A stretch of DNA of 64,000 nt from Cryptomeria japonica (Eukaryota; Streptophyta; Pinopsida; Cupressales; Cupressaceae), in assembly GCF_030272615.1 (NCBI RefSeq), contig NC_081405.1, positions 308,300,014-308,364,013 on the forward strand, given 5' to 3'. The notes under the pieces are model-generated. The model made no database searches and was not told where the DNA came from. It was given only the letters and a program-made list of their open reading frames with translations. The translations under genes were made by a program, and so were the position numbers. Positions 37,701 to 48,878 of this stretch are shown here, piece by piece. Position 1 is the stretch's first letter; every line of letters begins with the position of its first letter.

Positions 37701-40048
37701 GTCCATAGGGGTCTTATGGTGTCTTGGGACACCATAGGACCCCTTAAGACACAATATGACCCCTTAGGACACAATATGACCCAAAGAAACCCAATATGGT
37801 GTCATTAGGGGTCATATGGTGTCCTAAGAGGTCATAAGGGTTCATGGGACACCATATGACCCCTATGGACACCATATGACCCCTAACGACACCATCAGAC
37901 CCCTTAAGACACCAAATCATAACATTAGGGGTCATATTATGTCTTACGGGGTCGTAGGACACAATATGACTCCTAACGACATGATTTGGTGTCTTAAGGG
38001 GTCGTATGGTGTCGTTAGGGGTTATTGGTGTCCATAGGGGTCATATGGTGTCCCATGAACCCTTGTGACCTCTTAGGACACCATATGACCCCTAATGACA
38101 CCATATTGTTGTTTCCTAAGGGCTCATATTGTGTCTTAAGGGGTCCTATGGTGTAAATATGACCCCTAACGACATGATTTGGTGTCTTAAGGGGTCCTAT
38201 GGTGTCACAAGACACCATATGACCCCTAACAACACCATAGGACCCCTTAAGACACCAAATCATGTTGTTAGGGGTCATATTGTGTCCTACGATCCTGTAA
38301 GACACAATATGACCCCTAATGTTATGATTTGGTGTCTTAAGGGGTCCTATGGTGTCGTTAGGGGTCCTATGGTGTCCATAGGGGTCATATGGTGTCTTCA
38401 GACACCATAGTACCCCTTAAGACACAATATGACCCCTTAGGACACAATATGACCCAAAGCGACCCAATATGGTGTCATTAGGGCTGATATGGTGTCCTAA
38501 GAGGTCCTAAGGGTTCATGGGAGACTATATGACCCCTATGGACACCATATGACCCATAATGACACCATCAAACCCCTTAAGACACCAAATCATAACATTA
38601 GGGGTCATATTGTGTCTTATGGGATCATAGGACACAATATGACCCCTAACAACATGATTTGGTGTCTTAAGGGGTCCTATGGTGTTGTTAGGGGTCATAT
38701 GGTGTCCATAGCGGTCATATGGTATTCCATGAACCCTTATGATCTCTTAGGACAACATATGACCCCTAATGACACCATATTATTGTGTCCTAAGGGGTCA
38801 TATTGTGTCTTGAGAGGTCCTATGGTGTAAATATGACCCCTAACGAAATGATTTGGTGTCTAGGGGGTCCTATGGTGTCACATGACACAATATGACCCCT
38901 AATGACACCATAGGACCCCTTAAGACACCAAATCATGTTGTTAGGGGTCATATTGTGTCCTACAACCTCATAAGACACAATATGACCCCTAATGTTATGA
39001 TTTGGTGTCTTAAGGGGTCCTATGGTGTCGTTAGGGGTCATATGGTGTCTTGGGACACCATAGGAACCCTTAAGACACAATATGACCCCTTAGGACACAA
39101 TATGACCCAAAGCGACCCAATATGGTGTCATTAGGGGTCATATGGTGTCCTAAGAGGTCATAAGGGTTCATGGGACACCATATGACCCCTATGGATATCA
39201 TATGACCCCTAACGACACCATTGGACCCCTTAAGACACCAAATCATAACATTAGGGGTCATATTACATCTTACGGGATCGTAGGACACAATATGACCCCT
39301 AACGACATGATTTGGTGTCTTAAGGAGTCCTATTGTGTCGTTAGGGGTCATATGGTGTCCATAGGGGTCATATGGTGTCCCATGAACCCTTATGACCTCT
39401 TAGGACACCATATGACCCCTAATGACACCATATTGTTGTGTCCTAAGGGGTCATATTGTGTCTTAAGGGGTCCTATGGTGTAAATATGACCCCTAAAGAC
39501 ATGATTTGGTGTCTTAAGGGGTCCTATGGTGTCACAAGACACCATATGACCCCTAATGACACGATAGGACCCCTTAAGACACCAAATCATGTTGTTAGGG
39601 GTGATATTGTGTCCTACGATCCCATAAGACATAATATGACCCCTAATGTTATGATTTGGTGTCTTAAGGGGTCCTATGGTGTCGTTAGGGGTCATATGGT
39701 GTCCATAGGGGTCATATGGTGTCTTGGGACACCATAGGACCCATTAAGACACAATATGACCCCTTAGGACACAATATGACCCAAAGCGACCCAATATGGT
39801 GTCATTAGGGGTGATAAGGTGTCCTAAGGGGTCATAAGGGTTCATTGGACACCATATGACCCCTAACGACACCATAGGACCCCTTAAGACACCAAATCAT
39901 GTCATTAGGGGTCATATTGTGTCTTACGGGGTTGTAGGACTCAATATGACCCCTAACGACATGATTTGGTGTCTTAAGGGGTCCTATGGTGTCCATAGGG
40001 GTCATATGGTGTCCCATGAACCCTTATGGCCCCTATGGACACCATATG
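34712..40048. repeat. Decamer array 2 (about 5.3 kb)
   Basis: Same 10-base modules as array 1 (GACACC, GACCCC and reverse complements with 4-base linkers). A higher-order repeat is visible: the marker gtgtaaatatga recurs at 36,834, 37,499, 38,151, 38,825 and 39,478 (spacings 665, 652, 674, 653). Its reverse complement occurs at 35,446 and 36,115 (spacing 669). Orientation therefore flips between about 36,120 and 36,830. The array ends abruptly at 40,048 inside the transposase gene. Frames on either strand through it are artefacts of the period. Confidence 0.92.
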
Positions 40049-42236
40049 AGCCACTCGAAGAGTGATTACAACCTCCTTAGTAAGCCATCAATTAAGGAAG
40101 GCTCGTCAAATGAGACAAATTTGTGTTGATTTTAACATAAACCGTATAAATTTGGATAGAGCACTTGCACGAAGACAAAGACTTGACGATCCACTTCAAC
40201 AAGATACATGGGCATTTGGTGGGAGGCTTGCACGTGTTGATAGAAAGTTGACTGACAATGTGAAGAAAGAGATTCAACAATTTTGGCACTCTAATTCTAG
40301 AGTGTCACCCAATGTAAAGGATGTTTTGAAATTAAGAATCGGAAACCGACACCGCACACCGCATCCCAAACATTTCTTGGAATCAAGCCAAACAATGTTG
40401 TACAAATTTTTTTGTGAACTACATCCAACTTTGCAAATATCACAAAGGGCCTTTGAATCTTTGAAACCATTTTATTGTGTTCCTCTTAAGATTCACAATA
40501 CCTATTGTTGCAAGTACCATGTGGAGTTTTCAATGTACCATGAACTTTTATGTCATATTTGTTCTACAATGCATACTAATGAGATGTTGTAGGAGTGTGG
40601 TGCAATGCTATTTCTGAGATCATCAAGAGACTTGCAAGATCTATTTTTATGCCCTAGAGATGATGGCTACTATTTCTATAGAAATGATTGTTTGAATGAG
40701 AAGTGCTCAGAATGTGGTGGGTTGTCAAAGTTTGTTTCATGTTTTCATGAGGTTAGCGAACACGAGTTTGGAAATAATTATATTGAGAAAAAAAGATACA
40801 AGACAGTGAAATATAATTTGAAGAGTGGAGGTGAAGGTTCTAGATGCAAATTAGTCTCAAGAGAAGTGAGTATTGCTGATTTTATTTTGGATTTTAAGGA
40901 AAATCTTTTCTACAAGTATGCAAGGCACACCCATAGGTCTCAGTGGTTGGATCAACAGTTCAGGATGTGTAAGAACTCTTTCCTGATTGGCACTATTGTA
41001 TCGATGGTTGATTTTGCAGAGAACTATACATTGCAACCACAGAATGAGGTACAGTCTCAGTACTACAATTTAGTCCAGATTGCTATTTTTGTTCACATTA
41101 CATAGAGACATGCTCCTGATAGTACAGAAGAGGATAGGAAGATAATCAGGGAGTATCATTTTTATATGAATGATGATAGATCACAATCCTCCAAGTATGT
41201 GCAACATTCTTTCGAGATTTTTTTTGAGTTCTTGCATGAGAAAGATATTGCAATTGACTGACATATAATATGGTCAAATAACTGTACGGGTCAATTCAAG
41301 AATGCCCGTATGTTTTATTGGTTGAGTAGAATGCATGTGGAGAGATGTATACCTCATATTTGGTGTTTTTTTGAGGTAGGGCATGGGAAGGGAGAGCATG
41401 ATGGAGTAGGTGCATGTTTGAAGAGAGCTCTAGTTAAGGAGCAACCGAGGATTTCAGGTGAAAATTTCTCTGATGCATGTTCTATTGTTGATTGGTGTAG
41501 TTCAACATTGTCACATGGAGGTACTCTTGATTCAGCAGTGAGCAGATTCTTTTGGTTGGTTGAGGAGGGAACAGTGGGAGATAGATTGGATTGTCAAACA
41601 ATTAAAGATTCTTCAAAGATGCATTCATTTCTCAGATCAAATGCAAGTACATGGACCATTTGGACACAAGTGTTGGCTTGTTTTTGTCAGAGTTGTCTTC
41701 GGTGTGATTGGGATCAGTGCGAGTCAAGTGAGTGGGTTGATACGTGGGTTCCCCACTATCTAACTCCTTTATCTCAAACAATATCCTTGTCAAACGATGA
41801 CATGGAAAGTTCAGTTGAGTATGATCGTCTATCAGATCTTGTACAACCAAGACATGTTTTTGCAGTTGTTGCACCACAAGGGAATGAAGAGAGATCATAA
41901 TATTGGTTGGTACGATGTGTATAGGGAAAACAAAAGCTAACACAACTAGTGACAGATGATGATGGGTTCACATATCCTACAGGTTCAGTTGTTGTTGTGG
42001 GAACTTGGTTGCGAACATACATGATTAGAAAGAATGGCATACCCACATTTGAAGACTATGAGAGACACAAAACCATTATAATGTATTCACACCTTATTAT
42101 AGCTAAAAATGTCAAGTTGTTGAAGCATCAAGCAAAACCGAAGACCAAAGAGCTATGGACAGTGACTACTGCTGATCATGAAGCAATATTGGATACTCTT
42201 AAACAAAGAGATGACCCTTCAAGCACACTTGAGTAG
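40049..42236 (+). pseudogene. DDE-type transposase gene, E_right copy
   Basis: A single frame of about 725 codons from the array junction to TAG at 42,234-42,236, broken by only five stops. By comparison with E_left these replace Gln (near 40,590), Tyr (near 41,103), Arg (near 41,260), Lys (near 41,898) and Gln (near 41,922). Order: basic DNA-binding-like region, Cys-rich segment (CCKYHVEFSMYHELLCH, near 40,510-40,560), CPRDDGYYFYRNDC...CSEC (40,650-40,712), MVDFAENYT (near 41,005), WSNNCTGQFKNA (near 41,270), FFEVGHGKGEHDGVGACLKR (41,370-41,428), a Cys/Trp-rich C-terminal part and YPTGSVVVVGTW. The 5' exon, acidic region and promoter are missing because the decamer array replaces them. Removing stops from the count, it is better preserved than E_left in the catalytic part. 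The acting residues are inferred, not proven. Confidence 0.75.
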
Positions 42237-43674
42237 TAGGTCTTTAATGGGGCCTTATTTTTTTATCATGCATTTCATTTCAAACAATGATCATTAAACC
42301 TTAATGTTCAAGTTTGTTATGTGTATATTAAGGATGTGTTCAAAATGCAGGTCTATTGATGAACATTTTTTTTGGGCAACATGGTTTTTGCATGCACATA
42401 ACGAGTACACTCGATATAATTGGAAGGGACGTATTTTTGCAACACCACTTATGTTCATCCATGCAATTTATGTGTAGACTAACAATTCTTAAAAATACAG
42501 GTTCATGCTAGCTCATTCATCGTTGACAAGGCCCTCTCTTGGTGATGGTACATATTCCTTTGTGCATTAATGAGATTAAATTGTGGGTCTTGTTGTGTTT
42601 ATTATCATGAAGATGATTCAAATGCATGTGGCCAGGACACATTTGCAATGGATCAAATTGTCATGATAGATGATCTATTGAATCAAACATTTGACATTGA
42701 CTAGTCAAGGTGGTCATCGAACTTTCACTCAGGTAACCTTGTCTATTTTTATTCATTAATGGTTTATAAAATAAAGTCAGTTATATTTTGGCAATTGAAT
42801 AACATTCTTTCATTTTTAGACGTTGACATCAGATGTACCTAATATTCTCTCCACAATGGAGCATGGTGTTCTCTAGCAGTAGCATCTTTGATGCTTTTGA
42901 CAATAGTATGAGTCAGATTAGTAAATTTCTATTTTGATGCTTCCCACAGGGCTTTGCAACTTCACATTGTGAGTGTGCCCCTGTTACAAATGAATTGTAC
43001 TTTAATTGACATAGATGGTCTATGATGGATTTTTTGTAAGACTATATGGTTTTATTACATATATTGAACTTTAATCGACATATAACAATATCCAAGTGGT
43101 GGTTGGCATGAGCTTGAATATGGTAAGTTGTATGCATCTTGAAGTTGAATATGATATGTTGTATACATCTTGAAGTTGAACTTTGATTAAACTTTGTCAG
43201 CATTTGATGAATCATAAATCTCATTTCATTATTAATCTTGTGAGTGTGAGGTGTAGGAATAATAACTAATTGAGAACATCAATTAAAATCCATAATATAG
43301 AGGATACTAATTTATTTATTGCAGTTTAGTGCAGAACTTATTTATTTTTTCTAATAATGAAATAGGTACAACTGTATTGTGATAAAATGAAGCTTTTCTC
43401 TCATATGAAGATGTCACATTGGCAAATTGGTCTATATTATAATACACAAGATGTAAGTAAAATCAAAACTCTCTCGTGAAAATCCTTCCAAATTCTATGT
43501 TAACTTGTGACTCATTACGGTATGCTGGGAGAGGGAAGAGTGTGTGGCTTCAGGGTACAGTTTTGGACTTGAATCATATTGCATAAATCTCAAGGCTTCA
43601 ACTTGATTATCATTAAAGGTTTCTGATTGTTTACAAAATATCCTTTCATAGCCCTTCATGGATGTCACATGCAT
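42237..43674 (+). other. Intergenic region of E_right
   Basis: The first ~350 bases match the 3' flank of the E_left transposase. The rest shows no convincing frame. Contains a short direct repeat (tgaatatggtaagttgtatgcatcttgaag twice, near 43,110 and 43,145, partly degenerate). Plausible polyadenylation region for the transposase gene. Confidence 0.4.
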
Positions 43675-44262
43675 AGGGTATGACCCCAAGCGTTCGATCG
43701 AGTGGGGGGGCAAAATAGGAGCATGTGTAGGGTAATAATACCTAATTGGACATGTCGGAGCCAACGGTTCGTCATCACGACGAGCAGAAGGAGAAATCGG
43801 CCACACCACAACATTCCATTGAGTGAGACTGATGATTTTTTTGCCAACCAAAAAATTGCTGCCCTAATAAAACCGTAGGGAAACTTGAAAAACCGAGATA
43901 GGATTTCGTAGGGACCCCTCTCATGGCCCCATAGGTTCAAACGGATCATTCACAGGTGCCACGACCCGTCAAAGTTTGACAATTTTGAGCACTTAGGGCA
44001 CTCAAGGGACGATGCCGGTAGGGTATGATCCCGAGCGTTCGATTGAGTGGGGGGGGAAAATAGGAGCATGCGTAGGGTAATAATTCCTAACTGGACATGT
44101 CAGAGCTGACAGTTCATCATCGTGATGAGTAGAATGAGAAATCGACCATGCGACAACATTGCATTGAGTGAGATTGACGATTTTTTCGCCAACCGAAAAA
44201 TTACTGCCCTAATAAAACTCCAAGCATTCAACTGAGGTGGGGGGAAAAATAGGACCATGCAT
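43675..44262. repeat. ~345-bp direct repeats
   Basis: The unit starting gggtatgaccccaagcgttcga (43,676) recurs as gggtatgatcccgagcgttcga (44,022), with further matches through aggagcatg, gagtgagac/gattga and attactgccctaataaaac. A short third start (ccaagcattcaactgaggtg, 44,221) follows. Open frames over it are antisense and unsupported. Confidence 0.8.
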
Positions 44263-44470
44263 AATTGTATTGTATTGTTCATTAAATGAATTGTATTGTT
44301 CATTGAATGAATTGTATTGTATTGTTGATTAAATGAATTGTATTGTTCATAAATTGTATTTTTCATTAAATGAATTGTATTGTATTGTATTGTTCATTAA
44401 ATGAATTATATTGTTCGTTATAAAAACAACACTTACGATGAAATGAATTGTATTGTTCATTAAATAGCCA
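44263..44470. repeat. Minisatellite ATTGTATTGTTCATTAAATGA
   Basis: Irregular tandem copies of a roughly 21-base AT-rich unit (tgaattgtattgttcattaaa) with shorter variants. Sits between the 345-bp repeats and the 3' end of the second gene. Confidence 0.85.
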
Positions 44471-44732
44471 TTATTAACTATTGTTAATTATTGGAATGAA
44501 GATTAAAGATTTCCATGATAACACCATGCACAAATGAGTAACAATTTATATGATCGAATATCAACTTCTGTATATATAAAAATGTCAAATGATTACAAAT
44601 GTATGTCCATACACAAATATGGCATAAATGCCAACTGAAACAAAATGTATGTCTAAATACGTGAATGTATGTCCATATACAAAATATACATGCCAACTAG
44701 ACATGTAAGCATCCCAAAACTATCTATAACAT

Positions 44733-46654
44733 CTCAAGTTGCTGATGGATCATCAAAATCGATCCTCTTCGCTGCACTGTTCGGCTCTGAAGGATCTTGC
44801 ACAAGAAAAAAAAACCACGATTAATATTAGTTATATTACATAATTCACATTCAAAAAGTTAACATAAAAATGAACTATAATTGAACTATTCATGTTTACC
44901 TCATCTCCACGTTTTCTCTTCAGCTTTGCAGGACTCTTGATGTATGTCTTTAGTAGAGGAGGTATGTTTTGAATATTTTCAGAAACAACCTACATATGTT
45001 CAGAAACATGACATTGATACAAGTTAGCATATAATTGTCACTGACAATAACAAATTATATCTACTAATCAAAAAATAAAATAAACACACATCTACTCGAG
45101 GCATCTCTTCTTCTTCTTCAGGTATACTGGGTGTAGTCATCAAGGATGTGAAGCCAAGGATTCTCTGTATATATACACAACAAGTATATGAAACTATCAA
45201 TCTATGTCTAGACATTTATAATCACTATAAGTTATTTAAACTATTCATTCAATCATATTTGCATTCAATTACCTTTCCCTTGTCTCCAACTGCACTACCA
45301 GATCCTAAATCACACTGCTCCGCACTCATGCTACTTGTGCCCTACAAGAGTAAAATAAGATATACATGCAAGTTACTACATAATCTAATTAATACCAATA
45401 TAAATGATGAGCATGTATGTACAATAAAATACAAACGACTAGGTGCAATAATATATGTACCGTCAAGCTATCAAGGCCAAATGAAATGGCCAACAAGGTG
45501 CCCTCCTGAATCTGTCTCAACTCATCCTTGGTCATCACTGTTAAATAGACCATATAAATAAAAATTAGTACTTAATATTATCTAATTTATAAATATTTAA
45601 TTAAAATATAACATGAACTGTGAAAATACAAATCTTACCACTACATCATCAATGTATGATGACGGTGCTTCCTCACCTCTAGCATGTGAGGACTCCCTAG
45701 GGTATCCTCTAGTCTATGTAATAACATTTGGTGCATCATGCATCTCATGCACCTCATAATCTGCACTGTCCACAGGATGATCGACGGGCTGTCCTACTGG
45801 ACCCAAGCATACATGCCCACACATGACACAACTATGGGGCACGCATATGTGTGGAGCCGAGGATGATGTGTCAACGCCACTAGATGCACCACTACCATCA
45901 ATAGTAGGCTGAGCTACTGACGCGGCCTGAGAAACCAAAAGGCTACTCAAAGAGTGAATAGCCAATATGGTCCGTGAAGCCGCCTCACGAATGATATCAG
46001 GATGTTGCACTGCAGGTGGGGGATCAACAGGAGGAGGGGGGACATACGAGCCCTGGACTACTCTGACTGCCCTAGGTCTATTTTGGGGCATACCTAAACC
46101 TACACCCTGGAAAGGCTGGATGTCAAAGTAGTTCACATGTTTGTGTAAAACAAACCCAGCATACAATTTTTTTATAAAATAGGAGGGGATATCAAGATTG
46201 TTGTTGGGTGGTTTTTCGAAAACCATCCACCAATGATCCCAAAAGTTTTTCACAATCCCATCATTTGTGCACCATTTAATAGAAAGTTTTGTTTTTTGGG
46301 GATTTATGGGCTGACCAGTACGGGGATTGACAAACAATGAGGCGATTTTGGCTTTGGATATATCAAGATCCTTGATATTCTTATACGACAAGCCATCTGC
46401 ATATTTTTCCCTCATAGAATCTCGCCACAAAAGGGTGGCATCGTGCTCTTCAGTCATGGTTTCCATACTTTTTATGATCAATGTGAGAGGATCAAACATT
46501 GGTTTTAGACGAGGGATACTATGATATACTTCTGCAATCCCCCTCAATTCATTCAAATTTTGTGCAATCAAATCCTGAATTGAGGGGGGTTTGACAAATA
46601 AGGGTTTGGCTGTTGCAATTGTTGTTTGTCAGTGTTTTCATTGTTATCCCCCAT
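44733..46654 (-). pseudogene. Second gene of E_right, unknown function, ~6 exons
   Basis: Exon 1 about 46,654-45,639, starting MGDNNENTDKQQLQQPNPYL, with a one-base shift at a run of six C near 46,585 and a TAG at 45,714-45,716. Then a conserved-looking region (KWCTNDGIVKNFWDHWWMVF; FVLHKHVNYFDIQPF), a proline stretch and a low-complexity part with CVPHSCVMCGHVC. Further short exons with GT/AG borders: 45,537-45,461 (MTKDELRQIQEGTLLAISFG), 45,341-45,273, 45,164-45,090 (EEEEEMPRVD), 44,989-44,900 (YIKSPAKLKRKRGDE, nuclear-signal-like), 44,795-44,733. Some junction phases do not fit, so the gene is slightly decayed or my borders are off by a few bases. Not recognised. As the tail-to-tail partner of the transposase it may be an accessory DNA-binding or regulatory protein (inference). 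Confidence 0.6.
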
Positions 46655-46860
46655 TTTTAACCTAATTGAATGTAAACAATTAAATTTAGTTAACAAACTT
46701 AAACAATTAGGTATTTGACTTAAAAAAACCTAGTTTCCATAAAAAAACCATATTTTCAATGAAAAATCAAATAAACATTAACAAAAAATACAAAAAATGA
46801 ATGAAAATGATTCAAAATGATAAAATTCTTACCTCTGAATCTATCTTTTAGCAATTTTTT
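46655..46860 (-). promoter_or_regulatory. Probable promoter/5' region of the second gene
   Basis: AT-rich stretch between the start codon and the ATATCCG module. No unambiguous TATA box or repeat seen. Confidence 0.3.
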
Positions 46861-46995
46861 GTCAAAAAACCGGATATCGGATGGAACGGATATCGGATTG
46901 TGATGAAATCGTGTGGCTCGTGAGTTAAAAATGACTCACGGGCTACCACTGTCAAAATATAAGTCTCAGAAAATCGGATATCCGATTTTTACACT
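46861..46995. repeat. ATATCCG module with hairpin, E_right right side
   Basis: Contains CGGATATCGG (46,871-46,880 and about 46,887) and the palindrome CGGATATCCG (46,975-46,984). A hairpin CGTGAGT/ACTCACG (46,919-46,925 and 46,934-46,940) sits between. It precedes the TATAA array as the left module precedes the decamer array. Confidence 0.65.
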
Positions 46996-47530
46996 TAAAT
47001 TATTTTTAAATAACATATATAATATAATAATATATTATATAATATATTATTATATTATATAATACGTATTGTATTATATTATATATATTATAATATATAA
47101 TATAATATAATATAATATAATATAATATAATATAATATAATATAATATAATATAATAGGTATTGTATTATATTATATAATAATATAATATAATAGGTATT
47201 GTATTATATTATATTATATAATGTAATATAATATAATATTATATTATATTATATTATATATAATATAATATTATATGATATTATATATAATATAATATTA
47301 TATTATATTATATATAATATAATATAATATTATATTATATTATAATATCATATAATATTATATTATATTATAATATCATATAATATTATATTATATTATA
47401 ATATAATATAATATTATAATATTATATTACATTATTATGTTATATATAATATAATATTACATTATTATATTATATAATATAATAATAGATTATATATTAT
47501 ATAATATGTAACATATAATATATTTTTTAA
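46996..47530. repeat. TATAA/TTATA array
   Basis: About 530 bases of 5-base units TATAA and their reverse complement TTATA, with perfect (TATAA)n near 47,090-47,155. Closed by atccgattttattggatctccgat (47,541-47,564), a degenerate inverted copy of the flank module. Very AT-rich and able to fold; assembly here may be unreliable. Confidence 0.85.
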
Positions 47531-47707
47531 ATTAAAATTATCCGATTTTATTGGATCTCCGATTTGCATAGGTAATTACCAGGCCAAGGTGTACTGACAC
47601 CCAGGCCAAGCAAAAGGTCAACATGGATTTTCACATTTTTAGGCGAGTGAAGAAGGCTATTTTTTTCACATCGCCACTTTTGGCCCCCCTTGATCCTGCA
47701 CTAACCC
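47531..47707 (-). repeat. Right terminal region and inverted repeat of E_right
   Basis: Ends in the terminal inverted repeat (outer 30 bases 47,678-47,707). Includes accaggccaaggtgtactgacacccaggccaag, a short direct repeat of ccaggccaag (47,579 and 47,607). Not homologous to S beyond the terminus. Confidence 0.7.
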
Positions 47708-48330
47708 TAGTGCCTTATGCTTTTATATTTGTTATGCTAGAGGATGGCATGTGATGATACTCCACCCCTACATGTGTTCCTTGACGATTCATGATTATAC
47801 CTTATTGGTTGCATTTATGTCTTGTTGAGTTGTACGCCTCTTGGAGTTTATTCTTGTTGTTTTGTGTTGGTTCTTGCATGAGAGTCCTTGTTTGATTAGT
47901 CTCTTTGGTTATAGGTGCCATCTTAGGTTTAGAGTGCGTGTTGGGACCTTGTGTCATCTCCTAGCATAGGGGGTGTGATGCAAGAGCATCCCCGGTTCAT
48001 GACAATCTTGCATCAACCAAAAACATTTTCTTTCTATTTTGCTTTTTGTTCATAGTTTCAACATTTCTTTATGTGTGTACCAGTTTTGGCTCACTAGATC
48101 CTGCGGATTTGGATTCTACTTGAAGACTTGATCATCTTTCTTATTCCCAAACTGTATTGCATTTGGATAATTTTTCGGCAAGATATCACTATCGGTTTCC
48201 ATGAAATTTTTCTGTTATCGGTTGACAGGTCAGTGCACAAAGTTGTGTCCACTTAGTGTGGAAGTTTTACACTAAAACAAAAATGACAAATCTCACAGAG
48301 CACATGAGAAATGAAATGGGATCCTGTTTC
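47708..48330 (+). mobile_element. Chromovirus-like LTR, right part, and possible second LTR
   Basis: Begins with TAGT and continues the LTR interrupted at 33,550 (gccttatgcttttatatttg). From about 48,090 the sequence (ttttggctcactagatcctg, atcactatcggtttcc) may belong to a second LTR. The LTR end is not located. No gene. Confidence 0.45.
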
Positions 48331-48687
48331 ATGTCGGGATCCCGAGCCAAAATTTGAAACGAAATCCCATTTAGCTTCGGGATCCTGAGCCTAGATCTAA
48401 GATACGAGATCCCGTTTCAAAAAAAAAAAGGGATCAACGGGATCTCGTTTCAAAAAAAAAAAAGGGATCCTATTCTAAAATAGGATCTCATTCTAAAACG
48501 GGATCCCATTTCAAAAAAAAAATGAGATCACATTTCCTTTTTTTTTAATTTTTAATTTTTAATTTTTTAATTTTTTAATTTTTTTTTTTAAATAAAAAAT
48601 ACAAGTTATATATACATGAAATATAAAAAATTATGTATAAGTCACATTTCTCTTTGTCTATTTTTTTCATTTCTATCTCACTTTGTC

Positions 48688-48878
48688 CCCTCTCTCTCAA
48701 AATCTAAAACTATGTCTCTACCTCTCTCTCACATCCTTAACTCTTTACTCTTTATCTCCGTTCTCTCTATACACCTCCCCTTACCCCCTACCTACCTATA
48801 TTTATCTATATATACATCTCTACCTCTCTCTTAACGTACCATCTCTCTCTCTCAACCAACTTATCTTTCTCTACATAT
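48688..48878 (+). repeat. CT-rich tract of element 3
   Basis: Irregular CT repeats leading into the array. The block accatctctctctctcaacc with cttatctttctctacatatg recurs inside the array near 49,785 and 50,860. Confidence 0.8.

Larger units (their letters stand above)
33551..47707 (+). mobile_element. Complete ~14.2-kb DNA transposon E_right
   Basis: Both ends are inverted repeats: GGGTATGTGCAGGATCATGG (33,551-33,570) and GGGTTAGTGCAGGATCAAGG (reverse complement of 47,688-47,707), with about 25 of the first 30 bases matching, flanked by TAGT. Contents in order: region S, ATATCCG module, GA tract, decamer array, transposase (+), 345-bp repeats, minisatellite, second gene (-), ATATCCG module, TATAA array, right terminus. 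The two genes converge. Both genes are broken, so the copy is probably not autonomous now. The 4-bp duplication and the transposase motifs suggest a Sola-like superfamily; long subterminal arrays of 10-bp units recall Drosophila Foldback elements in shape only. Confidence 0.8.

Noticed and set aside
34859-40065. Many 60-113-codon open frames on both strands of the decamer arrays (also 4,864-5,738), with recurring peptides like MTPNDTIGPLKTP
   Set aside because: A 10-base period without stop-forming modules keeps all frames open and gives a 10-residue peptide repeat; both strands are open equally. No start context, domain or codon bias.
43495-43949. Antisense frames of 94-118 codons over the 345-bp repeats
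   Set aside because: They follow the repeat unit, overlap each other in different frames and match nothing recognised.
48094-48118. ttttggctcactagatcctgcgg resembles the E-family terminus
   Set aside because: It lacks the GGGT end and an inverted partner, and looks like LTR sequence instead.
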